Source: Psychrobacillus sp. NEAU-3TGS
Lineage (GTDB): Bacteria > Bacillota > Bacilli > Bacillales_A > Planococcaceae
Assembly (NCBI RefSeq): GCF_029955155.1
Contig: NZ_JAPNOZ010000012.1
Span: 310,001-374,000 of the forward strand
Reading direction: 5' to 3'
DNA: 64,000 bases
Below the pieces are notes generated by a model. It had not been told where the DNA came from. It saw only the letters and a program-made list of their open reading frames with translations, and ran no database searches. Each line of letters starts with the position of its first letter. Position 1 is the stretch's first letter. Both the position numbers and the translations under genes were made by a program. This document shows positions 37,452 to 47,464 of this stretch, in pieces.

Positions 37452-40400
37452 TTAACGTACTGAGGATAATTGCAATAAAATCGTATATCCTGCTACTTGT
37501 ATTTCTGTTCCTTCACTTATGTCCTCTTTTATCAGTAAATGACGCATTAACAAATTTTGTTGCAGCATTTGCTTATATTTTTCACATACAGTCTGAAGTT
37601 CTTTATCTGCTTTTACTGTTATATCAACACGTAAATCAATAGGAAGGTTCAATTGTTTCCTATACGCTTGTATTGCTCGGATTAGTTCGCGAGCCATTCC
37701 TTCTTGTAAAAGTTCTTTGGTTAAAGAAATATTTAAAGTAACGGTGTACACTCCATTTGATGCGGAAGCATATCCATCCCTCGCTATTTTTTCAATCTGA
37801 ACATCCTCTATTGCTATATTAGTTTCTTCGCGTTCTATGAAGCCGACTTGCATGAATTGTTGTATTTGTGTTTCACTTAATGATTGGAGCCATGCATTAA
37901 TCGAATTCGATTGTTTGCCAAACTTTGCTCCAGCTTTTTTGAAATCGAGTTTTACTTTGGTAGAAACAAATTTCCCTTCATTGTCTATCAACTCAAATTG
38001 CTTAATATTTAACTCATCTTTTATAATGTCTTCGTATAAGTTCCAGTTAATATCATTATTTAAACTCATAAGCGAGAGGCCACCTAATGGTTGTTTTACT
38101 TTTAAGGAAGTACTATTTCTTACACTTCTTCCTAACTCAACTACTTGCTGGACAGCAGCCATTTCTTTTTCTAGCTTTTCGTTTACTAATCGTTCGTCAG
38201 CTTTAGGAAAATTGGATAAATGAACACTTTCACCCGTCAAATTCATATACACATCTTCCGCCACAAAAGGAGTTAATGGTGCTAACAATTGGCTAGTTTT
38301 GGTTAATACTTCGTTTAGCGTTTTATATGCAGCTGCCTTTTCTGGGTTCATGCCACTAGACCAAAACCTTTCTCTTGATCGTCTTACATACCAATTGCTT
38401 ACTTGTTCTAACAAATTAGCTATTTCTCTTGCAGCATTTGTAAATTGATAATCGTCTAAACTAGTTCTTACCACTTTAATCGTGCTATGCAAACGGGATA
38501 ATATCCATTCGTCCAACTTATTTTTCTTCATATTAACTTCCGCTTTAGGGTTGTAATTATCTAAATCCGTATATAAGGAATAAAAACTAAACACATTATC
38601 CAACGTATCGATCAGTTTAGATTTCGCTTCTTGAACGATGCGCTCTGAAAAACGTTTAGTATTCCAAGGGGCACTGTCTACTAATAAAGACCAGCGTAAT
38701 GCATCTGCTCCATACTTTTGGATTAACTCTACCGGGTCCAATGCATTTCCTTTACTCTTAGACATTTTTTGCCCGTTTTCATCCAAAATATGACCCGTCG
38801 ATAGTACGCGTTTATAAGGTGCTTTTCCTGTAAATAAAGTGGATACCGCAAGCAAACTATAAAACCACCCACGCGTTTGGTCAATTCCTTCTATTACTAT
38901 ATCCGCTGGAAATTGTTTTTCAAATAACTCTTTATTTTCAAATGGAAAATGATATTGGGCAAATGGCATAGAACCACTATCAAACCAAACATCAATGACT
39001 TCAGGCGTTCTGAACATCGTCCCACCACAATTGGAACATAGAAGCTTTACTTGATCGACATAAGGTTTATGCAGTTCGATATCTTCTAAAAGATCAAGCG
39101 AAAGCCGCTTTAATTCTTGTATACTTTTTGGTGCATATTCATGATTACACGCTTCACATTCCCAAATGTTAAGCGGGGTTCCCCAATAACGTTTTCTGCT
39201 AATATTCCAATCAACCATTTGCTCTAAAAAATTGCCGAATCTTCCATGCTTTATATGTTCCGGATACCAAGTGACTCCTTCATTGTTATGAATGAACTGA
39301 TCTTTCAAGGCAGTTGTTTGGATAAACCAGCTTTCATTTGCATAATACAGAAGGGGTGAATCGCAACGCCAGCAATGGGGGTAACTATGTTCATACTTTT
39401 CTTTGCTGAAAAGTAAACCTTGAGTAGCTAGGTAACGAACAATATCTACATCGCAATCCTTGACAAAACGACCTTCAAAACCAACCACGTCCTGCGTATA
39501 CTTTCCTTTTTCGTCTACTACGTTGACAAAAGATAGTCCATTTTCTTTTACTACTTTGTAGTCATCTTCCCCATAAGCAGGTGCAATATGAACAATCCCC
39601 GTTCCACTCTCTGCGGAAACATAATCAGCAGTCACTACTTTATGTCCGTTTTCTACATTTACAAAATCAAATAATGGTGTATACGGAATATCTTTTAATT
39701 CCTCGCCAAGATGGAAAGAGAGTATTTCATGTTCCTCCTTTAATACCGAGTTTGCCAATGCTTCTGCTACGATGAAGATGTCTTGCCCTTGTTTCGCACG
39801 AACATATTTTAAGGATGGATGAACTGCTAGCGCTACATTTGCAGGTAAAGTCCAAGGCGTTGTCGTCCATCCGAGAAAGTATTCATTATCCCGATCCCTT
39901 AACTTAAATTTTGCTGTAGCTGATAAATCTTTTACCATCTTATACCCTTGTGACACTTCATGCGAACTGAGAGAAGTTTGACAGCTAGGACAGTACGGAG
40001 ATACTCGATGCCCTTTTTGGAGCAATCCTCTTTCGTGAATAGTACCTAGTATATTCCATTCACTTTCTATATAAGCATTGCTTAACGTCAAATACGGATC
40101 ATCCATATCTACCCAATAACCAAGACTTTCAGTAAACTCTCTCCATTGTTTTTCATAAACAAAAACACTTTCTTTACATTTTTCAATGAATGCCTCTACT
40201 CCATACTTTTCAATATCGCTTTTACCGGAAATCTCTAATTGCTTTTCGACTCCGAGCTCGACCGGTAAACCATGTGTATCCCAACCAGCTTTACGCACTA
40301 CTTGATGTCCAGTCATGGTTTTATATCTTGCAACGACATCTTTGATCGTACGTCCTAATGCATGACCAACGTGCGGCAAGCCATTGGCAGTGGGTGGACC

Positions 40401-40526
40401 TTCATAAAACACGAAAGAAGGACTCCCCTCTCTTTTTTCCACGGATTTTTGAAAGATTTCATTTTGCTGCCAGTGTCGTCGAACGCGTTCTTCTCGCTTT
40501 AAAACAGCTTCTTTTTCCTTCCCCAT
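37452..40526 (-). CDS. ileS: Isoleucyl-tRNA synthetase, type 2 (eukaryote-like)
   Basis: Charges tRNA-Ile with isoleucine. The 1024-residue class I enzyme has the HIGH motif as [17 protein letters not shown] (about 40-60) and [12 protein letters not shown] (about 590). The sequence [18 protein letters not shown], the length and the internal zinc-like pair CEACNHEY / [27 protein letters not shown] place it in the IleS2 clade and not with the ~920-residue bacterial IleS1. IleS2 enzymes are typically insensitive to mupirocin. Such enzymes are sometimes a second copy beside IleS1; the window cannot show whether that is so here. The RBS AGGAG precedes the ATG, behind a T-box. The gene is intact. 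Confidence 0.95.
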   Translation of the reverse strand: MGKEKEAVLKREERVRRHWQQNEIFQKSVEKREGSPSFVFYEGPPTANGLPHVGHALGRTIKDVVARYKTMTGHQVVRKAGWDTHGLPVELGVEKQLEISGKSDIEKYGVEAFIEKCKESVFVYEKQWREFTESLGYWVDMDDPYLTLSNAYIESEWNILGTIHERGLLQKGHRVSPYCPSCQTSLSSHEVSQGYKMVKDLSATAKFKLRDRDNEYFLGWTTTPWTLPANVALAVHPSLKYVRAKQGQDIFIVAEALANSVLKEEHEILSFHLGEELKDIPYTPLFDFVNVENGHKVVTADYVSAESGTGIVHIAPAYGEDDYKVVKENGLSFVNVVDEKGKYTQDVVGFEGRFVKDCDVDIVRYLATQGLLFSKEKYEHSYPHCWRCDSPLLYYANESWFIQTTALKDQFIHNNEGVTWYPEHIKHGRFGNFLEQMVDWNISRKRYWGTPLNIWECEACNHEYAPKSIQELKRLSLDLLEDIELHKPYVDQVKLLCSNCGGTMFRTPEVIDVWFDSGSMPFAQYHFPFENKELFEKQFPADIVIEGIDQTRGWFYSLLAVSTLFTGKAPYKRVLSTGHILDENGQKMSKSKGNALDPVELIQKYGADALRWSLLVDSAPWNTKRFSERIVQEAKSKLIDTLDNVFSFYSLYTDLDNYNPKAEVNMKKNKLDEWILSRLHSTIKVVRTSLDDYQFTNAAREIANLLEQVSNWYVRRSRERFWSSGMNPEKAAAYKTLNEVLTKTSQLLAPLTPFVAEDVYMNLTGESVHLSNFPKADERLVNEKLEKEMAAVQQVVELGRSVRNSTSLKVKQPLGGLSLMSLNNDINWNLYEDIIKDELNIKQFELIDNEGKFVSTKVKLDFKKAGAKFGKQSNSINAWLQSLSETQIQQFMQVGFIEREETNIAIEDVQIEKIARDGYASASNGVYTVTLNISLTKELLQEGMARELIRAIQAYRKQLNLPIDLRVDITVKADKELQTVCEKYKQMLQQNLLMRHLLIKEDISEGTEIQVAGYTILLQLSSVR

Positions 40527-40561
40527 TTGGTATCACTCCTAATTTTATTAAATAAAACATA

Positions 40562-40835
40562 CAAAAAACCCGTCCCTGTAAAAAGGGACGGGTTTAACCG
40601 CGATACCACCCTAATTCTATTGCAACATTTAAGTTCTGCAATAGCACTTAGCCACGTACGATCATACGCGTTCTTTTTAACGGTAGACACCCGGTCTCAC
40701 TTACTTAATTCAGCTCGACTTCTCAGAGAGGATTTTCATACATGAACGGAACACCGGATTTCAGCATACACCGGCTCTCTTTGGAACAGTTTCATCTACT
40801 ACTTTTTCTCATCAACGAATTTGTATGGTTTTATT
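40562..40835 (-). promoter_or_regulatory. T-box leader (tRNA-Ile) of ileS
   Basis: On the minus strand the T-box reads AGGGTGGTATCGCGG (complement of 40598-40612). The terminator follows: AAACCCGTCCCT / AGGGACGGGTTT (40566-40595) with a T-run. Upstream is a stem I with AGAGAGCCGG and a loop GAAAATCCTCTCTGAGA, where ATC is the isoleucine codon. Uncharged tRNA-Ile would induce ileS. Confidence 0.92.
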
Positions 40836-40843
40836 ATTGAAGA

Positions 40844-40872
40844 ATTTAACATAAGTCTAAATCGTTTGTCAA
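40844..40872 (-). promoter_or_regulatory. Sigma-A promoter of ileS
   Basis: TTGACA (complement of 40867-40872), 17 bases, TTAAAT (complement of 40844-40849), just upstream of the T-box leader. Confidence 0.75.
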
Positions 40873-40885
40873 CTTAGTATATGTT

Positions 40886-41438
40886 TTATTTTTTGTTTTG
40901 ATAGTAAATTAGAAAATCCGTCCATTGATCATTTTCTAAGGAAAATTGTTCTCGTTTACATTCTAGGGAATATCCCGCTTTCTCGGCTAATTTTTTCGAA
41001 GGTTCATTGTCTATGTTAATATGCATTTCAATCCGATGAAAATTTAGTTCAGTGAAGAAAACTTTAGATGCTGCTTTTACACTTTCTACACCATATCCTT
41101 TTTTCCAAAACTGATTATGGATCGAATACCCCAACATTGCCCACTGATAATCCATTCTCAGAATAGTGATGAGCTCTACTTTTCCCACATTAGCCCCATC
41201 TTCTTTTCTAAATACTCCTAAAATATATCATTCATCTTGGCAGCTGCTGGTGAAATCCTTCAATCCACTGGTTAAACCAATCTTTTGTGAAATTTGACAT
41301 ATCAGTATATCCATCGTCGTATTTGTATTGTGAAGGTAAACGATTGTTAAACTCCTCAAACCAGTTAGAGTAATCTTCTTTTTGGAATGGCCTTATAATT
41401 AGTCTTTCGGTTTCTATGTATATATTTGTTTTTTCCAT
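40886..41438 (-). pseudogene. RimJ/RimL-type GNAT acetyltransferase, broken
   Basis: Family signatures are clear on both sides of the break: the N-terminal IETERLIIRPFQKEDY, then in another frame LGYSIHNQFWKKGYGVESV (acetyl-CoA loop) and LNFHRIEMHINIDNEPSKKLAEKAGY. The first frame ends with HQQLPR at 41232. Deleting one C restores the frame as HQQLQDE, but that frame then has a TGA at 41228-41230 before YILGVFRKEDG. So at least two changes are needed to repair it, and this is more likely a genuine pseudogene than a simple read error. With both repaired, the protein would have about 184 residues. It lies just upstream of the ileS promoter. Confidence 0.8.
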
Positions 41439-41510
41439 GTATTACCCTCCCATTTAAAAGAAACATAATATTTATTTACTTCTAAAATATCATACTACTC
41501 AATTAAGCAC

Positions 41511-41541
41511 TTGATTCTTACGTTACGTTAGGTTTTATAAT
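41511..41541 (+). promoter_or_regulatory. MerR-type promoter with 19-bp spacer and operator dyad
   Basis: TTGATT (41511-41516) and TATAAT (41536-41541) are 19 bases apart, the stretched spacing typical of promoters activated by MerR proteins. The spacer holds the dyad CTTACGTTACGTTAG (41517-41531; CT-n-ACGT-n-ACGT-n-AG). It lies 30 bases before the merR-family gene, so autoregulation is likely. Confidence 0.78.
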
Positions 41542-41571
41542 GAGGATAGGAACAAGAAATGAGGGATAATT

Positions 41572-42324
41572 TTGTATTCGATTGGAAATTTAGCAAAATT
41601 GAGCAACTCCACTGTAAGGACCCTTCGCTATTACGATGAAATAGGCCTATTAACTCCTTCTCAATTAAGTGAAGGCGGGCATCGATACTACGAGGAACAG
41701 GACGTCATCAAACTGCAGTATATAAAGATATTGAAGGAAATAGGATTTAGTCTAATAACAATAAGAGAAATGTTAGAACATCAGCATTTAAGCCATAAAG
41801 ATGCACTTACTATGCAATTAAAAGTATTAGAAATAGAGAAAGAACGTATCGAGGAACGATCTCGCTCTATTCGGTACTTACTTCAATTAAGTGAGTTTGA
41901 GGAACTTGCAAATTGGAAGGAAGTCTTCGATCGAATTCCTATGAACTCCTCTTCTACCACTACGGAAGTGTATGAGCATATTTGGAAGTACTATTTTTCA
42001 AAAGAGGAAGTTCAATTGTTTAAGGATTTACCTAAGATTGGAGACAATGACGAAACCATACAGGTCTATATTTCCTTAATAAATGATATTAGACAGAATC
42101 TCCATATCGATTTTACAAGTTCAAAAGCACAAGATTTGGCAAGCAGATGGATAGAATTACTCGAAAAAGACTTTAAAGGAAATTTTAAACTTGCTGAAAA
42201 AGTTTGGAATAAGCAAAAAGAAGTGAAAGATGGTCTTGGTTTTTATCAATTTGATCCGGCTATTGTAGAGTTTATAGAAAAGGCAATTGCCCATTACTTT
42301 ACGGTAAATGCCATTGGACAATAG
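41572..42324 (+). CDS. MerR-family transcriptional regulator
   Basis: Dimeric activator-type regulator. The N-terminal winged HTH (1-70) has YSIGNLAKLSNSTVRTLRYYDEIGLL and the wing GGHRYYEEQD. A dimerisation coiled coil follows (about 75-110), then a C-terminal ~140-residue domain similar to TipAS-like effector domains (WELLEKDF-type helices). The start is TTG with GAGGG upstream; no ATG fits. It is intact, 250 residues. The last 17 bases overlap the start of the membrane protein gene, so the two are cotranscribed from the 19-bp-spacer promoter. The ligand is unknown. Confidence 0.9.
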   Translation: MYSIGNLAKLSNSTVRTLRYYDEIGLLTPSQLSEGGHRYYEEQDVIKLQYIKILKEIGFSLITIREMLEHQHLSHKDALTMQLKVLEIEKERIEERSRSIRYLLQLSEFEELANWKEVFDRIPMNSSSTTTEVYEHIWKYYFSKEEVQLFKDLPKIGDNDETIQVYISLINDIRQNLHIDFTSSKAQDLASRWIELLEKDFKGNFKLAEKVWNKQKEVKDGLGFYQFDPAIVEFIEKAIAHYFTVNAIGQ

Positions 42325-42985
42325 GTTGAAAATAAATTATATCTTAGTAGAGTTAATTGTATATTTAGGACTACCTTATTTCATTTGGTCCCATGGGAGA
42401 AGTTTTATCGGTGATTATTATGCGATGTTATTATCTACAATTCCTGCAATCGTTTACACTATTTATCGTTTTATGAAGGACCGTCAATTTAATTTGGTTG
42501 GGGTTTTCATTATTTCTTCTCTTTTATTTAGTTCCCTGCTTGATTTACTTGCTGGATCTGCTATTCAGATGCTTTGGAATTCTGTCTTTCTAAGCTATGG
42601 ATATACTTTAATTTTTATTATTTCCATGATGATAAAAAAACCGCTTGCAATATATCTTGCAGTAGAATTCATGCACCTGCAAGGATATCCGCGAGAAAAA
42701 AGTAAAAAGCTATATTTTATAAAGGAGAATGTGAAACTATTTCAGTTGGTTACTGCCATTTTTGTTATTCGTGGGCTTGTTATGAACACCATTATGGTCT
42801 GGCTAATTATTAATCATGGTGCAGATGCGTTTATGCATTTAATAATCATTAGAAAAGCATTAGGTTTAGTATTTTCAGTTCTAATATTTATCGCGTTTTT
42901 ATTTGCTGGGAATAAAGCAATGCAAGTAATGAAGGAAACAGACAGGGACTGGACAAAGCCTGTACAAACTGTTGAAGCAGAATGA
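42308..42985 (+). CDS. VC0807-like integral membrane protein
   Basis: A 225-residue membrane protein with six or so helices and the FVIRGLVMNTIMVWLI / FMHLIIIRKALGLVFS segments seen in the VC0807/intracellular-septation-like family of small multi-helix proteins. Function unknown. The ATG at 42308 overlaps the end of the MerR gene, indicating translational coupling; no separate RBS is obvious. Being the only other gene of the MerR operon, it may export or respond to the MerR ligand (inference). Confidence 0.72.
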   Translation: MPLDNRLKINYILVELIVYLGLPYFIWSHGRSFIGDYYAMLLSTIPAIVYTIYRFMKDRQFNLVGVFIISSLLFSSLLDLLAGSAIQMLWNSVFLSYGYTLIFIISMMIKKPLAIYLAVEFMHLQGYPREKSKKLYFIKENVKLFQLVTAIFVIRGLVMNTIMVWLIINHGADAFMHLIIIRKALGLVFSVLIFIAFLFAGNKAMQVMKETDRDWTKPVQTVEAE

Positions 42986-42990
42986 ATATA

Positions 42991-43040
42991 AAAAAGTACC
43001 AGGTTCAAAAACAATTCAGAATTAAATGAGAACCTGGCAC
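42991..43040 (-). terminator. Terminator of the UvrA-like gene
   Basis: On the minus strand GTGCCAGGTTC pairs with GAACCTGGTAC (one mismatch) around a 23-base loop, followed by TTTTTTA. The plus-strand MerR operon ends at the same place but gains no good T-run. Confidence 0.72.
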
Positions 43041-43058
43041 CCAAACGAAAACGAAAAT

Positions 43059-46000
43059 TTAACTATTTTGCTCTAAGCATTGATAAACGGCCATCATATC
43101 TCGCTTATTTAATTCACGAATACGATGGAAGATCGGAATATCTGCGACTGCTTTTGTATATAAGTCAGCAGCAACGACGTCCCTTACTTTTCCAGTGAGC
43201 CAAGTTGCGACAGGGGTGCCTTCGACCACTTCCTGAAGTCCTTCCTCATTGATGCCGCTTGCCTTACAGCTTACGCATGGTATCGTTAATTTAAATACGC
43301 CATCATGGAGGTTTTCTTCTGTGATGGCTTTCTTCCCTTTACAAAATGGACAGGGGTGGCTTTTTTTAATTTTATTAATTTGGGTAACTAATTTTTTATA
43401 ACCAAATGCTTCATACACATACGTCAGTTTCTTGTATTTTCCATTGGTGAAATACTTATCTATGATTGTTTCTCTTGTTTCATTAATGGTAGGAAAATCG
43501 CAGATGGTCACTTGGTTATGTTTACTGATCGATTCGATATTTTCTTTAATTGTGTCCCAGAATGGCAAGACATTTTGTAAAACTATCTCATAGCCTGTAA
43601 AACTTGCTAGCTCAAGCTCTAGTATTTTCAACGCGACTTGTGTTTCCCTAGGAAGCAATGAGACGTCTTCCGTTAATGTTGTATCCCCGCCAACTATAGT
43701 TTTCAACTTTTCTAGTTCTGGTAAGTTCCCTACTGTTTTTATCACTTGATCCAGTGGCTGCTGAATAATCTCTCGGATATCCGTGTCACCAAATGGGAGT
43801 TTTTTATGATGGTTTAACACGGTGCCATGACAAATCGGACAGGTGATTTTTTCTTTAGAATCTTTCATTTGCTCTTTAATCATTGATTTTGAAATGACCA
43901 TATACATGCCAAGAATCGTATTAAAACCTACCCACGTTCTACGCGCCTTGCCTTTCTTGTCATAAAAAGACTTTTCAAAATACCCATACCAAAACGTATG
44001 CTTTTCATCCTCCGACATTTCATTGTAGCTTTTTGTCAGATCATGACCGAGCTCATTTTTTAATTCTTCAAATATAAATTCTAACTTAGCGTATTGATAA
44101 TATTTTAATACTTCCATGACTTCCGGATATAATAATCCATCCCAAAATGGAACATTTTTGTCCTGTATCACAAGCTCTTTATCAAATATTTCAATCACTA
44201 GACGTCCCGAGCAAGATGGGCAATGATTGTCCGTAGTAAAGAAATCAAAGCTTTTCGTATCTTTATTCGTCGGATGCGATGCCACGATATGATTGATCAG
44301 ACCGCCAATTTCGTAAAGAAAACTATATTGGCTATATAAATGTCTTTCAAGGTCAATAGCAATGACAGGCGCTATTTTATTGGATTCGTATTCACTATAA
44401 ATTAAACGAGCCATGGAGGATAAGCTTTTTAAAATACCACCCTTATAGATATTTTCTGCGGTTTTAAAATAATCGATAGGCTGCTCTTCCAAATAATGAA
44501 TACCAGTTTGTTGCTTTAGTTTGGAAGAAATAGATGATGGAGTAGTGACCTCCGCTCGATTATGATGTCTATAATAATCATCATGACTAACAACTTCTAG
44601 ATGCTTCACAGGTGCAAGTTGTCTTTTACCAAAATCAACGATAAAATCAGCGTTCTCCATCATATAATCATTATGCTCAATCATCAATATAGAGACCGAT
44701 TCATCTTGTAAAATTTCCCTGACACTATCAATGAATTGGTTTAAAATATTTTGAGATAATCCTTTTGATGGCTCGTCAAATATAAAAAGTGTATGAGGAT
44801 TTCTCGAGTTAGCAAACAGCTCCGAAACTAAATGTACACATTGAAATTCTCCAGTAGATAAGGTTTGTGTTTTTCTATTTAAAGTCAAATAACCGAGGCC
44901 CAGCTTGATCAGTAAGCTTAATCGTTTATAGGCGATATCTTCACTTGGCAATTCATCAATAATATCTTCAATTGAACGCTCGAAAATATCATCCATATGC
45001 TCCTGGTATTTGGTGAGTTTCTTTTTTATATCTAGAAAAGTGGCCACAGTTGACCGACTTGTAATCGATTGGTTTCGATCTTGGCCTACCATTACTAGCT
45101 TATCTTTTGGATATCGATTCATAAAATCTTTAGCTATACACTCATTCACTAGAGTAGATTTTCCGCATCCCGACTCCCCTGTAAAGGTTACCAGTCTATT
45201 TTTCGGTATTTGAATCTCCGCTATTTGAATATTACGGCAGTATAAATCATGAAATTGATAGTAATCTGTCGGTTCTTCTGTATTTCTTTTTATATGGACA
45301 GGTTTTGGACGTGGTGATTCTTCTACAATTTTGCCACCATACTTACCACTGCCTGGACCAAAGAACAATTGCTCATCTGTTAAATCAAGCACTGTGTCAG
45401 AATGATCAATGAGCCAAATTTGATTCTTATAGCCGAGTTGTGTGATCTCTTCTAAAATTTTTTGTAATGTTTGGTGGTCGAGACCCACGGATATTTCATC
45501 AATTACAATAACCGTATTTTCACTTGTGGCCATAAATTCAGCCAAGTAAAGACGTGTTAATTCTCCACCTGACAATGTACCCATAATTCGATTTAACGTT
45601 AAATACCCAATATTCATATTAATAATGTTTTGAAGAATATTTTGCTTTCCTTCGCTTATATTTAAAACTTCTGCTTGTGAAAGAATGGACTCAATACTTA
45701 GGTTGTTGATATCGGAAATATTATGTAATTTATCGAATAATTCCGTTGTATATTGGAGGACTTCATCGTTATATCGTGTGCCATTACATGCTGGGCATTC
45801 GACGTTTTTGGTATTACCGCGTCCTTTACATTTTGGACACCAGCCTAATTCATTATTGAACGAAAACACTTCTGGAGAAAGATTAAATTTTTTGGCAAGA
45901 CACTCGCGAACTTCTGTAAAGACGCCTGTATGTGTGCCAATAGTTGAACGTGGATTGGAAGAAATAGAGGATCTCCCGAGAAAAAGTACTAATGGCATTT

Positions 46001-46229
46001 CCTCCATCTTAATAGCGCTGAAATTGGTTTCCATAATGTTGGGAAACAAATATTGATATTCAGCTTTTGGTAATAGGGAAACGAGACGCTTTTTAGATTC
46101 TTCCCCTACGGTTTGACAAAATGTTGTTTTACCAGAGCCAGACAAACCTGCAATTCCTAACGATTTATCTGTTGGTAATACTGCATCTAACCTATTTATA
46201 TTGTTCGCAATTAGTTGATTTACTTTCAT
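43059..46229 (-). CDS. UvrA-like ABC ATPase with long zinc-ribbon C-terminal extension
   Basis: A 1056-residue protein. The first half is UvrA-like: Walker A GLSGSGKTT (about 28-36), paired zinc cysteines CPKC and CPAC (131-148), ABC signature LSGGE (about 219), Walker B VIVIDEIS, then a second Walker A GESGCGKST (351-359), signature LSTGE (457) and Walker B LFIFDEPS. The core ends near residue 560, short for UvrA. The remaining ~490 residues are not UvrA sequence and carry further CxxC pairs (CPSC near 670, CPIC, CPFC and CVSC). It is not the excision repair UvrA itself, as the DNA-binding insertions are much reduced. It may act on DNA or ribosomes, or give drug self-protection like UvrA2/DrrC; unknown. 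The ATG at 46229 has a GAGGAG RBS. Single gene. Confidence 0.78.
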   Translation of the reverse strand: MKVNQLIANNINRLDAVLPTDKSLGIAGLSGSGKTTFCQTVGEESKKRLVSLLPKAEYQYLFPNIMETNFSAIKMEEMPLVLFLGRSSISSNPRSTIGTHTGVFTEVRECLAKKFNLSPEVFSFNNELGWCPKCKGRGNTKNVECPACNGTRYNDEVLQYTTELFDKLHNISDINNLSIESILSQAEVLNISEGKQNILQNIINMNIGYLTLNRIMGTLSGGELTRLYLAEFMATSENTVIVIDEISVGLDHQTLQKILEEITQLGYKNQIWLIDHSDTVLDLTDEQLFFGPGSGKYGGKIVEESPRPKPVHIKRNTEEPTDYYQFHDLYCRNIQIAEIQIPKNRLVTFTGESGCGKSTLVNECIAKDFMNRYPKDKLVMVGQDRNQSITSRSTVATFLDIKKKLTKYQEHMDDIFERSIEDIIDELPSEDIAYKRLSLLIKLGLGYLTLNRKTQTLSTGEFQCVHLVSELFANSRNPHTLFIFDEPSKGLSQNILNQFIDSVREILQDESVSILMIEHNDYMMENADFIVDFGKRQLAPVKHLEVVSHDDYYRHHNRAEVTTPSSISSKLKQQTGIHYLEEQPIDYFKTAENIYKGGILKSLSSMARLIYSEYESNKIAPVIAIDLERHLYSQYSFLYEIGGLINHIVASHPTNKDTKSFDFFTTDNHCPSCSGRLVIEIFDKELVIQDKNVPFWDGLLYPEVMEVLKYYQYAKLEFIFEELKNELGHDLTKSYNEMSEDEKHTFWYGYFEKSFYDKKGKARRTWVGFNTILGMYMVISKSMIKEQMKDSKEKITCPICHGTVLNHHKKLPFGDTDIREIIQQPLDQVIKTVGNLPELEKLKTIVGGDTTLTEDVSLLPRETQVALKILELELASFTGYEIVLQNVLPFWDTIKENIESISKHNQVTICDFPTINETRETIIDKYFTNGKYKKLTYVYEAFGYKKLVTQINKIKKSHPCPFCKGKKAITEENLHDGVFKLTIPCVSCKASGINEEGLQEVVEGTPVATWLTGKVRDVVAADLYTKAVADIPIFHRIRELNKRDMMAVYQCLEQNS

Positions 46230-46463
46230 AGTTTTCTCCTCTCTATTCGCTAAATTTAGTGTTGCCAAGCTAATAATATTTCAATTCAAAAAGCTGAAAA
46301 ATAAGAAGAGCGCCTTTCTTGTTTCAGAAATGCGCCCTTATAAACATTAATAAGGGCACAATTTTTACTGCAGAATAGACCCCTTATTTTGAAGAATGGT
46401 TTATATATATAACCATTAAGAAAATCTAAATGGTTGGTATTATAAAGGATGATGATAATATTG

Positions 46464-47204
46464 TTACTGTTCTGTTAACACTTTTTCGAGCTTTTCGCCC
46501 ATTTGCATCCAACTATATTTAGCTCCCTCGATTGCTCCCTGACGAGCTTTTGTTTCTTCACTGAAGCCAGTTTGATCGAAATGTAGATGAGTAGTACCAT
46601 CCGAATTTTTTGTCAAAGTCCATGTAACAGTAGTACTTTCTCCAGCACTTTCCCATGTATACGAAAGCAAATTTGGCTCATCCACTACTAATACTTCGCT
46701 ATTTACGATTCCATCCCACCATTCATTTGGCTCAGCTCGGAATTGAAATTTATGTCCAACAACAGGTTTGAAGTCATTTTTCCATATCCACTTTGCAAGT
46801 GTCTCCGAATCTGTTAAGGCGTTCCACACTTGTTCATTTGAACTTGTAAATTGAAAATCTAATGATACATCTGGTTTCATGTTTTGTTCCTCCAATAATA
46901 GATTTAGTTTAACCATTCTTTCTTTCCAAAAGCCTTCATAAAAAGATACCCAATCCTGAATTTCCCTTAAGGGAGCTGCATTAAGTCGATACCTCGTTTC
47001 TCTTCCAACCTTCCGAGCAATAACTAGATTCGCGTCTTTAAGAATAGTTAAATGCTTAGAAACGGCAGTACGACCCATTTCAAAATGAATCGTTATTTCA
47101 TATAGAGGTAATTCTTCAACATTTGCTAACATTTGAAGTATTTTTCGTCTTGTTGGATCAGCGACAGCTTCATAAACGTCCCGCGATTGACTTTTTTCGT
47201 CCAT
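46464..47204 (-). CDS. ArsR-type HTH / SRPBCC (AHSA1) fusion regulator
   Basis: An N-terminal ArsR winged HTH (about 1-85; VADPTRRKILQMLAN and GRTAVSKHLTILKDANLV) is fused to a C-terminal SRPBCC/AHSA1 ligand-binding domain (about 110-245; SNEQVWNALTDSETLAKW, GHKFQFRAEP, WEGAVNSE-type WWDGIVNSEVLVV, LLSYTW). It probably represses its own promoter and releases on binding a hydrophobic ligand; the ligand is unknown. The ATG at 47204 has a GGGAGGG RBS. No metal-binding cysteines typical of ArsR/SmtB sensors are seen. Monocistronic. Confidence 0.88.
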   Translation of the reverse strand: MDEKSQSRDVYEAVADPTRRKILQMLANVEELPLYEITIHFEMGRTAVSKHLTILKDANLVIARKVGRETRYRLNAAPLREIQDWVSFYEGFWKERMVKLNLLLEEQNMKPDVSLDFQFTSSNEQVWNALTDSETLAKWIWKNDFKPVVGHKFQFRAEPNEWWDGIVNSEVLVVDEPNLLSYTWESAGESTTVTWTLTKNSDGTTHLHFDQTGFSEETKARQGAIEGAKYSWMQMGEKLEKVLTEQ

Positions 47205-47265
47205 TATCCCTCCCACCTTTTTATAATTATTACCTGTAATGTCACTGATTACTCATCTTATTAAC

Positions 47266-47326
47266 ATAATAGGACACCTTTTGTTGTCTTAAAAAGATTA
47301 TAGGACACCAAATAGTGACATGTCAA
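47266..47326 (-). promoter_or_regulatory. Promoter with repeated GGTGTCCTAT element, candidate autorepressor site
   Basis: On the minus strand, TTGACA (complement of 47321-47326), an 18-base spacer and TATAAT (complement of 47297-47302). The -10 lies in GGTGTCCTATAAT, and a second copy, GGTGTCCTATTAT (complement of 47266-47278), follows 31 bases on, three helical turns. This is a likely operator for the ArsR-SRPBCC protein. Confidence 0.62.
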
Positions 47327-47420
47327 GTTACATCATTATTTCATTGCCTTGTCCTCTAAATTATGCGAATACAACATTCAACTCACTATGTTATGTCTTT
47401 ATTGCTTTTCTTAGCCAATA

Positions 47421-47457
47421 AAAAAAGCTCCCTTATACAATAATTGTAAAAGGGAGC
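47421..47457 (-). terminator. Terminator of the FMN reductase gene
   Basis: On the minus strand GCTCCCTTTTACAA pairs with TTGTATAAGGGAGC (one mismatch), then TTTTTT. It lies eight bases past the reductase stop. Confidence 0.88.
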
Positions 47458-47464
47458 AAGTTTA

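Noticed and set aside
40499-40690. 63-codon ORF upstream of ileS
   Set aside because: It lies in the ileS T-box leader and overlaps the true start of ileS.
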